The notes below the pieces were generated by a model, which saw only the letters and a program-made list of their open reading frames with translations, was not told where the DNA came from and made no database searches. Positions 8,401 through 16,027 of a stretch of 24,905 nt of DNA are shown in pieces. A program made the position numbers and the translations under genes. The stretch comes from Schlegelella_A sp035493195 (GTDB taxonomy: Bacteria; Pseudomonadota; Gammaproteobacteria; Burkholderiales; Burkholderiaceae_C), in NCBI GenBank assembly GCA_035493195.1, contig DATJIM010000098.1, positions 1-24,905 of the forward strand, given 5' to 3'. Position 1 is the first letter of the stretch. Each line of letters starts with the position of its first letter.

Positions 8401-10899
8401 TTCCTCGTCACCGACGACGGCAGGGGCTTGGCGCAAGCGCTCGTCGCCGCCTTGGCGACCCGAGGCTGCAGCGCCAGCGTGGTTGCGCGCGAGGTCCTTG
8501 CCGACGAAGCGAAGCTGGTCTGCTGGACCGCAGCGGAGCGCGCCAAGCACGACTCCGTCGCCGGCATCGTGCACGTCGCGCCGTTCGGCGCCGACTGGCT
8601 GCCGGTCGAGACGCCGCTCGACATCTGGCGCGCGCAGCTCGCGGTCGAGGAGAAGTCGCTCTTCCTGCTGCTGCGCGACTTCGCCGATCGGCTGGCGAGC
8701 GATGCGCGAGTGCTCGCAGTGAGTGCGCTGGGCGGCTCGTTCGGGCGGATGAACGCCCCTCCACGCGGGCTGAGCTTGCAGGGCGGCGCCGTCGGCCTCC
8801 TCAAGTCGCTGCGCGAGGAGTCCCCGGGCTGGCGGACCAAAGCGGTCGACGTCGACCCCGCGCGCGCGGTCGATGCCATCGTCGTCGACCTGCTGGGCGA
8901 GCTCGAGACGACCGACGGGCGACAGGAGATCGGTTACCTCGGCGGCGTGCGCACGCTCTTCCGCACGTGTCCGGCCGACGATGTCGGTGTCCGGCCGCAG
9001 GACTTCGCGCAGCTGACAAACCTCGTGGTGCTCGCGACCGGCGGTGCCCGCGGCGTCACGGCCGAGGCGCTGCGCGAGCTCGCGGTGGCCGGCAACACGC
9101 TGGTGATCACCGGGCGCACTGCGCTCGTCGACGAGGACGCGGCGACCGCCGGCTGCGATGCCCAGGCACTGCGCCGCCATTTCGTCGACGCCGTGCGCAA
9201 CGGGTCGCTCCGCGCGAAGCCTGCCGAGATCGACCGCAAGGTCCAGTACGTGCTGGCGGTGCGCGAGCTGCACGCCAACCTCGACGACTTCGCGCGTCGC
9301 GGCGCACGGGTCGAGTACCACGCGATCGACGCCACCGACGACGCGGCGATGGGCCGCCTGATCGCGGACGTCGAGGCGCGTCTCGGCGCGATCGGCGGCG
9401 TCGTCCACGGTGCGGGCGTGATCGAGGACAGGCTGCTCGTCGACAAGACGCCCGATAGCTGGTCGCGCGTCGTCGAGACCAAGGTGCTCGGGCTGCTCGC
9501 GCTGCTGCGCCATCTGCGCCCCCAGGCGCTGCGCTTCCTGACGGTCTTCAGCTCGGTTGCCGGCCGCTACGGCAACCGTGGCCAGACCGATTACGCGACG
9601 GCGAACGAGCTGATGAACCGCGTCTGCTGTCAGCTGCGCGACGCGTGGGGCAGCCGGGTCAGTGTCAGCGCGCTGTGCTGGGGTCCCTGGGGTCCGACGA
9701 CGTTCGGCGCCGGGATGGTGACCGCCGACACCGAAGCCAAGTTCGCCGCCAAGGGAGTCGCGCTGGTCGGTGCGGCGCTGGGTCGAAGGCTCTTCGTCGA
9801 CGCCGTCGCCGCGGCGCCGGGCGGTCCGGTCGAGATCGTCTGCGGCGCGGCCGACTGGGAGGCGCACGAGTCGGAGATCGCGCGCGCTTCGGCAGCGACT
9901 TCGGAACGTGTCGCGCCGGCGTCGCAGTCGCCTGCTCAGGTCGAAGCCGCGCCGCAAGCGGCGGCCGCATCCGCCAGCGTCGACGTCGGGCTCCTCGGTC
10001 CGCTGCTCGGCCGTGCCGGCGTCGTCCCGTTGTCGCTCGGCGAGCAGCGCGTGACGGTCGCGGTCGACGCTCGTCATGCGTACCTCGCGCAGCACCGCAT
10101 CGATGGCGTCGCCGTCCTGCCCGCGGCGGCCGCCGCCGAGATGATGGCCGAGGCGGCGGGCGCGCTCTGGCCGGGGTGGAAGGTCGTCGAGGTTCGCGAC
10201 TTTCGACTGATCAAGGGAGTCGAGGTCCGCGACGGCGGGCGCGCGCTGCAGGTGGTCGTGAACGCGCCTCCCTACGGCAGCAGCGAGGGCTTCGACGTCG
10301 ACGTGACGATCCGCTCCGATGCGGGCGCCGGGCGCTCGCTGGTCCACTACCGCTGCGGCCTGCGCCTCGAGCAGCAGGTCCCGCCCGGGTTCGCACTCGA
10401 GCTGCCGCGCCACGACGAGTTGCAGCTGACCGTCGCCAGGGCGTACGACGAATTGCTGTTCCACGGCCCGTGCTTCCAGGTCATCGAGGGGATCGACGGC
10501 CTGTCGGAACGCGGCGCGTCGGCGCGCGTTCGCTCGACGCGGCCGAGCGACTGGCTGGGGGCGCCGACCGGCGCTCAGGAGCAGTGGCTCTTCGACCCGG
10601 CGCTGATCGATGCCGCGGCGCAGATGGCACTGCTGTGGGCGCGCACGCTGCACGGCCACTCGTGCCTGCCGGCGCGCTTCGGCCGCATCGTCCGCTTGTG
10701 CGAGACGCTGCCGGCGCGGCTGCGCATGGTGTTCGAGCATGTGCCGGTCGCCGACCCGCACTTCGTCGGCGCCAACGTCTACTTCGTCGACGACGCGGGT
10801 CGGGTCGCGATGCTCGTCGAGGGAATGGAGTGCGTCGGCAGCGCCGCGCTCAACCGCCTCGGCGGCACCGCCAGGGCGGCGAGCGGCGCGACGGCGTGA
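2440..10899 (+). CDS. Iterative type I PKS / Pfa-like synthase: NPD-NPD(ER)-KS-AT-ACP-KR-DH
   Basis: A 2819-residue cytoplasmic megasynthase. GTG 2440 is the likely start: the first beta-strand of the barrel follows at once and no better start exists in frame. Domains in order: NPD-like barrel about 1-215, with Tyr138 where nitronate-monooxygenase/PfaD enzymes carry the GGH histidine; second NPD/PfaD-like barrel about 320-640 with that histidine present (His459, CGGHIG), a probable FMN enoyl reductase; KS 684-1127 with Cys872, His1007, His1047; AT 1238-1560 with GHSYGE (Ser1346) and Arg1371 at the malonate-binding position; a helix VMAEYFETMRQFL near 1703; an Ala/Asn-Gly-rich linker about 1765-1855; one ACP with LGIDSIK (Ser1894), the Pfa-type sequence; KR with GGARG at 2201-2205, Ser2372, Tyr2385, Asn2389; PS-DH with His2552 (HxxxGxxxxP) and Asp2724 (DxxxQ). 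All catalytic residues from the second barrel onward look intact. The KS-AT-ACP-KR-DH order is that of PfaA and enediyne PKSs. The product is unknown; a reduced or polyunsaturated acyl chain is inferred. Confidence 0.93.
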   Translation: MAFITFVFTPSGHRDVSLAIAGSRAGGIGVLDAELAPRFDTVVEDLERIATHARGAFGVRLGSIADATANSLHPFVQRGLAWLIVDLDAVEQAGDFVREMREAGVMVLAEVRSFHPLDAAREDRIDGLLLKGNESGGYVGESSSYILLQRWLGRTRLPLYVRGGLTPHVAAACSAVGVAGGVLDAQLLLMPEARLPESLRSLLQNLAGSETVAVGDGERGDYFRILVRPGHAVAREFVADGHGLGADELRALVGAKLFGWDDPPRGLLPIGQDVCFAAAWRAQFGHVAGVLQAIDGAVAGHLRTAVELKPIFDGAPLASSLRLRLPIVQGPMTRVSDSAEFASAIADGGALPMIAFALLKGPALETLLAATKKLLGDRPWGIGLLGFAPQALLDEQLACARAFKPDYAIIAGGRPDQAVHLEAGGVPTFLHVPSANLIPLFLHEGARRFIFEGRECGGHIGPLSSFVLWSTMVDRLLAEIPASKVAPETLELIFAGGIHDAASSAMLQVIVAPLASLGVKVGILMGSAYLFTREIVATGAVVPQFQQEAIDCERTVNLESGPGHASRCAYTPFAAEFFRTRLEHRHRKVPADESRRELDDLILGRLRIASKGRARRGADGPIEALDVQAQRDAGMYMLGQVATLRSGLTDIATLHRQVTLDAAVLLGRRLDERAPAAQPAAAPVDIAIVGMGVALPKANSTEEYWANILDKVDAITEIRSHRWDWRLYYDADRTAKDKIYSRWGGFLDDMAFDPTRYGMPPKSIESVDPMQLMALEVAWRTLEDAGYRDRAFDRERASVIVGASGGTGDVGSQYGLRAELPRFSGELPGDVADRLPEWTEDSFAGILLNVIAGRIANRLNFGGVNFTTDAACASSLAAVYQGVTELTGGRSDLVIAGGVDTVQGPFGYLCFSKTQALSPRGRCATFDESADGIVISEGIAMVALKRLADAERDGDRIYAVIKGVGGSSDGKAKGLTAPLPAGQLRAMRRAYRQAGFGPASVGLFEAHGTGTVVGDTAELQSTTLLVSEDGGRPRQAVIGSVKTMIGHTKATAGLAGLVKAALALHHRVLPPHRGVDRPLPILSAPDSRVYLVDEVQPWVAPVDSRRRAAVSSFGFGGTNFHVVMEEYHGEYREWLQPATTSRWPAELLLWSDVDRTALTARLADLRGQLPANGDVALRDLAASLAQRWNVGAETIAIVAKDHADLLTKLDLALKWLATPGKALPPGIYHGEGTKRSGGVAFLFPGQGSQYPDMLRAVSAHFDVCRETLSEADAVLRDAFDERFGPGVRLSHFVLPRGAYGDAERTKAREALTSTDVAQPALGAVEVALYRLVRSLGIRPEMLAGHSYGEFVALFAAGTIDFASLMALSAARGRFIVDAAKAAGSELGTMAAVQAPRAIVEQTIAGIAGVLVANHNAPLQSIVSGPHAGVAEAATRFTKAGIDVAQLPVAAAFHSSLVQPAQRSLAALIDTIEWRPAEVPVYSNTTARPHVADVGAMRQQMADHLVRPVEFAAEIEAMHGDGARVFVEVGPKSVLSRLVTKILDGKPHAAIALDDGTGLPGLLNGLAQLACAGVAFDAARLFAGRSCRLGDPAKLDSLRSEAAPNKHVWMLNGSIARRATEPVAQVGVRFEELAAPRDRAAASAPSAATIDVAQNAARPPEPAPALQRSTPTTDLRHVATASPRSKQERQMDSRRPPPEGGDPVMAEYFETMRQFLATQERVMSAYLGESVPGTRSLSRPLRSSPPLTISHHAQRIATVADGAPAAQPAGVQLNGTAAAPSAPAIVVPAAAAKHAAPARANSMNGTNGVNGVHAADAPNGAVASGAASAVNGSAGAPTSPAAAPTNGARNGSAAGAIGREQLTDMLLAIVEDKTGYPRDMVGLDQALESDLGIDSIKRIEVVGAMLQALPDTYREALGERRKQLNTQQTLNGMLEMLSALAAQGGAPRPFEFAETGSQAGQGLPSRHIIVAEAQALDPAASKRLSGGHFLVTDDGRGLAQALVAALATRGCSASVVAREVLADEAKLVCWTAAERAKHDSVAGIVHVAPFGADWLPVETPLDIWRAQLAVEEKSLFLLLRDFADRLASDARVLAVSALGGSFGRMNAPPRGLSLQGGAVGLLKSLREESPGWRTKAVDVDPARAVDAIVVDLLGELETTDGRQEIGYLGGVRTLFRTCPADDVGVRPQDFAQLTNLVVLATGGARGVTAEALRELAVAGNTLVITGRTALVDEDAATAGCDAQALRRHFVDAVRNGSLRAKPAEIDRKVQYVLAVRELHANLDDFARRGARVEYHAIDATDDAAMGRLIADVEARLGAIGGVVHGAGVIEDRLLVDKTPDSWSRVVETKVLGLLALLRHLRPQALRFLTVFSSVAGRYGNRGQTDYATANELMNRVCCQLRDAWGSRVSVSALCWGPWGPTTFGAGMVTADTEAKFAAKGVALVGAALGRRLFVDAVAAAPGGPVEIVCGAADWEAHESEIARASAATSERVAPASQSPAQVEAAPQAAAASASVDVGLLGPLLGRAGVVPLSLGEQRVTVAVDARHAYLAQHRIDGVAVLPAAAAAEMMAEAAGALWPGWKVVEVRDFRLIKGVEVRDGGRALQVVVNAPPYGSSEGFDVDVTIRSDAGAGRSLVHYRCGLRLEQQVPPGFALELPRHDELQLTVARAYDELLFHGPCFQVIEGIDGLSERGASARVRSTRPSDWLGAPTGAQEQWLFDPALIDAAAQMALLWARTLHGHSCLPARFGRIVRLCETLPARLRMVFEHVPVADPHFVGANVYFVDDAGRVAMLVEGMECVGSAALNRLGGTARAASGATA
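7732..8004 (+). repeat. Low-complexity Ala/Pro/Asn-Gly linker with short tandem repeats inside PKS1
   Basis: This stretch encodes a flexible linker just before the ACP, dominated by Ala, Pro, Ser and repeated Asn-Gly pairs. Three consecutive 9-bp units beginning AACGGC lie at 7846-7872 and encode Asn-Gly-Thr, Asn-Gly-Val, Asn-Gly-Val; more AACGGC copies follow at irregular spacing. The in-frame 9-bp units could expand or contract without a frameshift. Such linkers let a carrier domain swing between active sites. Confidence 0.65.
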
Positions 10900-13800
10900 T
10901 GACGATGACGACGCCCGGCCCGGAGCCGATCGTGATGCACGCAAACGCATCGCCCGAGCCGATCGCGATCATCGGCATGGCGTGCATGTTTCCGCAGGCG
11001 CCCGACGTCGGCGCGTTCTGGCGCAACATCGTCGGCGGCGTCGACGCCGTCGGCGAGCCGACCGCGACGTGGGACGCGCAGCGCTACCTCGATTCGGGCC
11101 GCATCAAGACCGCGGCCGGCGGCTATCTCAAGGACCTGTTCCGCTTCGAGCCGCGCGAGTTCGGGATCATGCCGAACTCGATCGACGGCGGCGAACCCGA
11201 CCAGTTCCTCGCGCTGCGGATCGCGCGCGATGCGCTCGACGACGCCGGCTACCTGAGCGGTTTCGACCACCGCGACACCGGCATCGTCCTCGGCCACAGC
11301 ACCTACCTGCATCGCGGCCAGGGGGCGATCCTGCAGAACACGCTCGTCCTCGACCAGACACTCGACCTGCTCGAGGTCGTCTGCCCCACGATCGACGCCG
11401 GCACGCTCGCCGAGATCCGCTCGCGCCTCAAGGCCAAGCTGCCGCCGTGCAGCGCCGACATCGCGCCCGGGCTCGTGCCCAACGTGATGACGGGGCGAAT
11501 CGCCAACCGTCTCAACCTCAAGGGGCCGAATTACCTGCTCGACGCCGCGTGCTCGTCGTCGCTGCTCGCGGTCAACGCGGCGATCGACGAGCTGCGCAGC
11601 GGGCGCAGCCGGCTCATGCTCGCCGGCGGCGTCAACGCGTCGCTGCCGGCCGAGGTCACCGTGATCTTCACCCAGCTCGGCGCCCTCAGCGCGCGCGGCA
11701 AGGTGCGGCCGTTCGAGCAGGGCAGCGACGGCACGCTGCTCGGCGAGGGGCTCGGCATGGTCGTCCTCAAGCGCCTCGGCGATGCCGTCGCCGACGGCGA
11801 CCGGATCTACGCCGTCATCCGCGGCATCGGCCAGGCGAGCGACGGGCGCGGCCAGGGGCTGCTCGCTCCCAGCGTCGACGGCGAGACGCTGGCGATCCGC
11901 CGCGCGTATCAGTCGTCGGGAGTCGACCCGGCGAGCGTCAGCCTGATCGAAGCCCACGGCACCGGAATTCCGCTCGGCGACCGCACCGAGATCGCGGCGC
12001 TGAAGAACGTCTTCGGCAGTCGTTCGACGCCGCAAGGCGCGGTCGCGATCGGCTCGATCAAGTCGATGATCAGCCACTGCATTCCGGCGGCCGGCATCGC
12101 CGGTCTCATCAAGACGGCGCTGGCGCTCCACCATCGCGTGCTGCCACCGACGCTGTGCGAGTCGGTCAACGCCGAGCTCGGCATCGCCGAGACGCCGTTC
12201 TACGTCAACACGTCGTGCCTGCCCTGGGCGCATCGCCTCGACGGCGTGCGCCGCGCCGGAATCAACTCGTTCGGGTTCGGCGGCATCAACGCGCACGCGA
12301 TCCTGGAAGAGGCGCCTGCCGGCGCCGTGCGGCCAGCGAGCGCGATGCCGTGGCCGGCGGAGCTGTGCGTCGTCTCGGCGGCGACGCGCGAGGCGTTGCT
12401 CGTCAAGCTCGATCGTCTGACGAGCGATCTCGACGCAGGCTCGGCCCTGCCGCAGACCGCGGCCGCGCTCGCCGACGCCGACGCCGCCGAGCCGGTTCGC
12501 CTCGCCATCGTCGCCAAGGACGTCGCTTCGCTGCGCCGCAGCCTCGAGCTCGCCCGGCGCAAGCTCGTCGACGATCCCGCGCCGCGCTGGTCGACCCGCG
12601 GCGGCGTCGTCTTCGCCGAGCGCCGCCTCGACGGCCGTCTCGCGTTCCTCTTTCCCGGCGAAGGCTCGCAGTACATCGGCATGCTCGGCGATCTCGCGCT
12701 GTGTTTTGCCGAGGTCCGGGGGTGGCTCGACTTCTGGCACACGCTGTACGACGAGCCGCGCGGGCGCAACCGCACCGACGTCGTCTTTCCGGCAGCGAGC
12801 GAGCTCGACGACGCGTCGCGTCGCGCCCTCGAGGAGCGGCTGCAGCAGATGGACATCGGCAGCGAGGCCGTCTTCGTCGCCGGCCAGGCGATGCACGCGC
12901 TGCTGCGCGCGCTCGGCGTCGAGCCCGACGTGATGATGGGGCACAGCTCGGGCGAGTCTGCCGCGCTCGCCGCGTCGGGCGCCGTGCCGGCCGAAGCCCC
13001 CCCTGCGCTCGCCGGCTTCGTGCGTCGGCTGAACGCGATCTACGAGCGCGTCCTCGCCGAAGGACACATCGCGACCGGTGCACTGCTCGCGGTCGGCGCG
13101 CTGCCGGCGGATGTCGTCGCGTCGCACGTCGCCGCGAGCCGAGCCGACGTCGTCGTCGCGATGGACAACTGCGCCAACCAGCAGGTCCTCTACGGTGCGC
13201 GCGAAGCGATCGACGCGCTGCAGAAGGTGCTCGGCGACGCGGGCGCGATCTGCCTGCCGCTGTCGTTCGATCGCGGCTACCACACGCCCGCGTTCGGCGA
13301 GGTCAGCGCGGCGTTTCGCGGCTACTACCAGGAGATGGGGCTGCAGCCGCCGCGCGTTCCGCTCTATTCGTGCGCGACCGCAGCGCTCTTTCCCGACAGC
13401 GCCGCAGCGGCGCAGGATCTCGCCGCCCTGCAGTGGTCGAGCCGCGTGCGCTTTCGCGAGACGATCGAGCGCATGCACGCCGACGGCGTGCGCCATTTCG
13501 TCGAGGTCGGACCCTCGGCGCATCTCACCGCGTTCGTCAACGACGTGCTCGCGGGCAAGGAGCGGAGCGCGCTCGCGACCAACGTGCGTCGCCGCAACGG
13601 TGTCGAGCAGCTGCTGACGGTGCTCGCCGAGCTCTACGCAAGCGGCAGGCCGGTCGCCATCGGCCGGCTCTTCGCCGGCCGCGACTGCGTCCGAGCCGAA
13701 GGTGCAGTCGCGGGCAGCGCGAAGAGCGCCGGACTCGCGCTCGACAACACGATGCCGATGCTGCGCTTCTCAGCCGACGAGCGCGCGGCGCTGCGCCAGC

Positions 13801-15722
13801 TCGCCGCGCCTGTCGCGTTGGCGGCGACCGCTGCCGACGCGAAGCCCGCGGCCGCGGCCGAAGCGGCCTTGCCCGAGCGCGCGCTCGCGAGCGACGACGA
13901 ACCGACGTCCGAGGCGGCGAGCGCATCGGCGGTGGCGTCGGACCGTGACCGCGTGATGGCGGAACATTTCGAGCTCATGCGCGGCTTTCTGGTCCAGCAG
14001 CAGGCCGTGGCAGAGCGCTTCGCGGCCGCCGCCGTCGGGTCGTCGTTCGCGGCTGCCGACGCCGCACCGCTGCTCGCCGAAGTTCTCGAGCACGACTCGA
14101 TGCACATCGTCGCGCGCTGCAGCCTGAGCCTCGCCGACAATTTCCTGAGGAGCCACGTGCTGTCAGGAGCCATCTCCGAGGTGGACCGCGAGCTGTCGGG
14201 TCTCGCGTGCGTTCCGTTGATGGTCAGCCTCGAGATCATGGCCGAAGCGTGCAGCGTGCTGGCAGAAGGAAGCGCGCTGCGTGTGATCGAGAACGTCCGC
14301 GCATTCGACTGGATCGCGCTCGACGACGAGGCGGTCAACCTCGAGGTGCGCGCCGAGCTCGGCGCTGCCGGCGTCGTCCGCGCGCAGCTGATGAACGGCG
14401 CGACGCTCGCGGCGAGCGCCGACTTCCGCTTCGACGGCGAGTGGCGCCTGCCTGCGTCGGCGCCGCTCGCCGCGACCGAGCGGTACCGCTGGGACGGCAG
14501 CGAGCTGTACACGACCGGCATGTTCCACGGCCCTGTGTTCCAGAGCGTTCGGCAGATCGACGGCTGGAGCCGCGAGGGCATCGACGCGACGCTCTCCGAC
14601 GCGAACCTCGACGGCTTCCTCGTCGACGGCGAGACGCCGGCGCTGGTGCTCAATCCAGTGCTGCTCGATGCCGTCGGCCAGGTCGCCGCGTACTGGACAG
14701 CGCAGCAGGCCGGCACCGACTTCAACTGCTTCCCGTCGACGATCGGCCGCATCGAGCTCTACGCGCCGTGCCCGGTCGACGTGGAGGGGCTCGCGCTCAG
14801 GGGGCGCCAGCGGCCGGCAGACGCGAGCGCCGACGACATCGCGGCGCCACGGAGCTGGTCGTTCGAATGCATCGGCTCCGACGGGCGCGCGCTCTTTCGC
14901 GTCGACGAGCTCGTCAACGTCCACTTCGAGGTGCCGCACAGCTTCTACGAGGTGCGCCGCGATCCGTTGCTCGGTCTGCTCGGGCAGGCGAGCCCTGCCG
15001 CGTCGTTCGACGGCGTCTCGCTCTGGCAGGTGCCGCATTTCAGCGAGGCGTTCTGCGCCCAGTCGAACGGCATCTTCCTGCGTATCCTGGCGCATGCGCT
15101 GCTGAGCTTCGACGAGCGCGTGCAGTGGCGGCTGCTGACCGGCAGCGTGAAGCAGCGGCGGCAGTGGCTGTTCGGCCGAGCGGCGATCAAGGAGGCGGTG
15201 CGCGTGCTCGTGTACGAGCGGACCGGACGGCTCCTCTATCCGTCGGACATCGAGGTCGTGCACGACGCCAACGGCGCGCCCGCGGTCGAAGGCTGGTGGT
15301 GCGGCGAGGTCGCCGAAGTGCCGCACGTCTCGCTGTCGCACAACGAGCGAGCGTCGCTCGCCGCCGTCGCGACCGACCGCCCGGTCGGCGTCGACCTCGA
15401 GGACATCGGCCGGATCCAGCGTCCCGAGCTGCTCGCCGATTCGCTGACGCGCGCCGAGCGCGCGTCGTTGCACGGCCTCGACGGCGAAGCGCTCGAGGAG
15501 CGGTTGCTGCGCCTGTGGTGCGCCAAGGAAGCGGCGGCCAAGCGGCTCGGCGTCGGGCTGGGCGGCAGCCCGGAACGCTTCGACGTCCGCTTCGTCGATG
15601 CCGGGCTCGCGCGCGCGCAGGTCGACTTCGAAGGCGCCGCGGTGAGCGTCGACATCGTTCGCGACGGCCGCGCGGTGATCGCCGTCGCGGCCGATCCCGC
15701 AGCCGACGTGGTGCTCGCGTGA
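10899..15722 (+). CDS. Second Pfa-like synthase: KS-AT-DH with C-terminal 4'-phosphopantetheinyl transferase
   Basis: A 1607-residue protein. ATG 10899 shares its A with the stop of PKS1; an in-frame ATG at 10905 is an alternative. Domains: KS about 21-465 with Cys218 (DAACSSS), His353 (EAHGTG) and His393 (SMISH, with Ser where most KSs have Gly), so a condensing enzyme and not a chain-length-factor-like KS; AT about 579-890 with PGEGSQY, GHSSGES (Ser683) and His795 (GYHTPAF); a helix VMAEHFELMRGFL near 1019, echoing PKS1; a double-hotdog dehydratase about 1055-1390 with His1086 and Asp1257 (DAVGQ); an Sfp-type PPTase about 1395-1607 with SLSHNE, GVDLED (Asp1499, Glu1501) and WCAKEA (Lys1543, Glu1544). 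It has no ACP, KR or ER, so it must work on a carrier of PKS1 or the free ACP. The fused PPTase would activate both carriers, as in enediyne PKSs. The AT substrate is uncertain. Confidence 0.92.
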   Translation: MTMTTPGPEPIVMHANASPEPIAIIGMACMFPQAPDVGAFWRNIVGGVDAVGEPTATWDAQRYLDSGRIKTAAGGYLKDLFRFEPREFGIMPNSIDGGEPDQFLALRIARDALDDAGYLSGFDHRDTGIVLGHSTYLHRGQGAILQNTLVLDQTLDLLEVVCPTIDAGTLAEIRSRLKAKLPPCSADIAPGLVPNVMTGRIANRLNLKGPNYLLDAACSSSLLAVNAAIDELRSGRSRLMLAGGVNASLPAEVTVIFTQLGALSARGKVRPFEQGSDGTLLGEGLGMVVLKRLGDAVADGDRIYAVIRGIGQASDGRGQGLLAPSVDGETLAIRRAYQSSGVDPASVSLIEAHGTGIPLGDRTEIAALKNVFGSRSTPQGAVAIGSIKSMISHCIPAAGIAGLIKTALALHHRVLPPTLCESVNAELGIAETPFYVNTSCLPWAHRLDGVRRAGINSFGFGGINAHAILEEAPAGAVRPASAMPWPAELCVVSAATREALLVKLDRLTSDLDAGSALPQTAAALADADAAEPVRLAIVAKDVASLRRSLELARRKLVDDPAPRWSTRGGVVFAERRLDGRLAFLFPGEGSQYIGMLGDLALCFAEVRGWLDFWHTLYDEPRGRNRTDVVFPAASELDDASRRALEERLQQMDIGSEAVFVAGQAMHALLRALGVEPDVMMGHSSGESAALAASGAVPAEAPPALAGFVRRLNAIYERVLAEGHIATGALLAVGALPADVVASHVAASRADVVVAMDNCANQQVLYGAREAIDALQKVLGDAGAICLPLSFDRGYHTPAFGEVSAAFRGYYQEMGLQPPRVPLYSCATAALFPDSAAAAQDLAALQWSSRVRFRETIERMHADGVRHFVEVGPSAHLTAFVNDVLAGKERSALATNVRRRNGVEQLLTVLAELYASGRPVAIGRLFAGRDCVRAEGAVAGSAKSAGLALDNTMPMLRFSADERAALRQLAAPVALAATAADAKPAAAAEAALPERALASDDEPTSEAASASAVASDRDRVMAEHFELMRGFLVQQQAVAERFAAAAVGSSFAAADAAPLLAEVLEHDSMHIVARCSLSLADNFLRSHVLSGAISEVDRELSGLACVPLMVSLEIMAEACSVLAEGSALRVIENVRAFDWIALDDEAVNLEVRAELGAAGVVRAQLMNGATLAASADFRFDGEWRLPASAPLAATERYRWDGSELYTTGMFHGPVFQSVRQIDGWSREGIDATLSDANLDGFLVDGETPALVLNPVLLDAVGQVAAYWTAQQAGTDFNCFPSTIGRIELYAPCPVDVEGLALRGRQRPADASADDIAAPRSWSFECIGSDGRALFRVDELVNVHFEVPHSFYEVRRDPLLGLLGQASPAASFDGVSLWQVPHFSEAFCAQSNGIFLRILAHALLSFDERVQWRLLTGSVKQRRQWLFGRAAIKEAVRVLVYERTGRLLYPSDIEVVHDANGAPAVEGWWCGEVAEVPHVSLSHNERASLAAVATDRPVGVDLEDIGRIQRPELLADSLTRAERASLHGLDGEALEERLLRLWCAKEAAAKRLGVGLGGSPERFDVRFVDAGLARAQVDFEGAAVSVDIVRDGRAVIAVAADPAADVVLA

Positions 15723-16027
15723 TGGACAGGTTCACCGAGCACTCGACGCTGACGACGGTCTGCGCGATCGTCGACGACCTGATCCAGGACTGGGGGCTCG
15801 AGCTCGAGGAACCGGTCGGCGCAGCGACGCTGCTCGTCGCCGACCTCGATTTCGCCTCGGTCGACATCATCCAGCTGTGCGTCGCGCTCGAGCAGACGTA
15901 CGAGCGCAAGCTCGGCTTCCAGGATCTGCTGATGCGCGACGGCAGCTACGTCAGCGACCTCTCGCTTGCCCAGGTCGCCAGCCACGTCGAGGCGAGATTG
16001 CAGCAACCGCGCCAGGACCCTTCATGA
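15722..16027 (+). CDS. Free-standing acyl carrier protein
   Basis: A 101-residue acidic protein starting at ATG 15722, whose A is also the last base of the PKS2 stop. It is predicted all-helical and has the carrier-protein landmark LDFASVDIIQLCVALE. Ser46 is the expected phosphopantetheine site, in an Asp-Phe-Ala-Ser context and not the usual Asp-Ser-Leu. The helix after the serine and the later FQDLLM block fit the ACP fold and length (80-100 residues). Its place between the PPTase-bearing synthase and the phosphatase-like enzyme suggests it carries either a starter unit into, or the finished chain out of, the two megasynthases. It differs clearly from the LGIDSIK carrier in PKS1, so the two probably have different partners. 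Partner choice is inference. Confidence 0.85.
   Translation: MDRFTEHSTLTTVCAIVDDLIQDWGLELEEPVGAATLLVADLDFASVDIIQLCVALEQTYERKLGFQDLLMRDGSYVSDLSLAQVASHVEARLQQPRQDPS

Noticed and set aside
10899..12300. KS of the second synthase as a non-catalytic chain-length-factor-like domain
   Set aside because: Cys218, His353 and His393 are all present, so it should be a working condensing enzyme.
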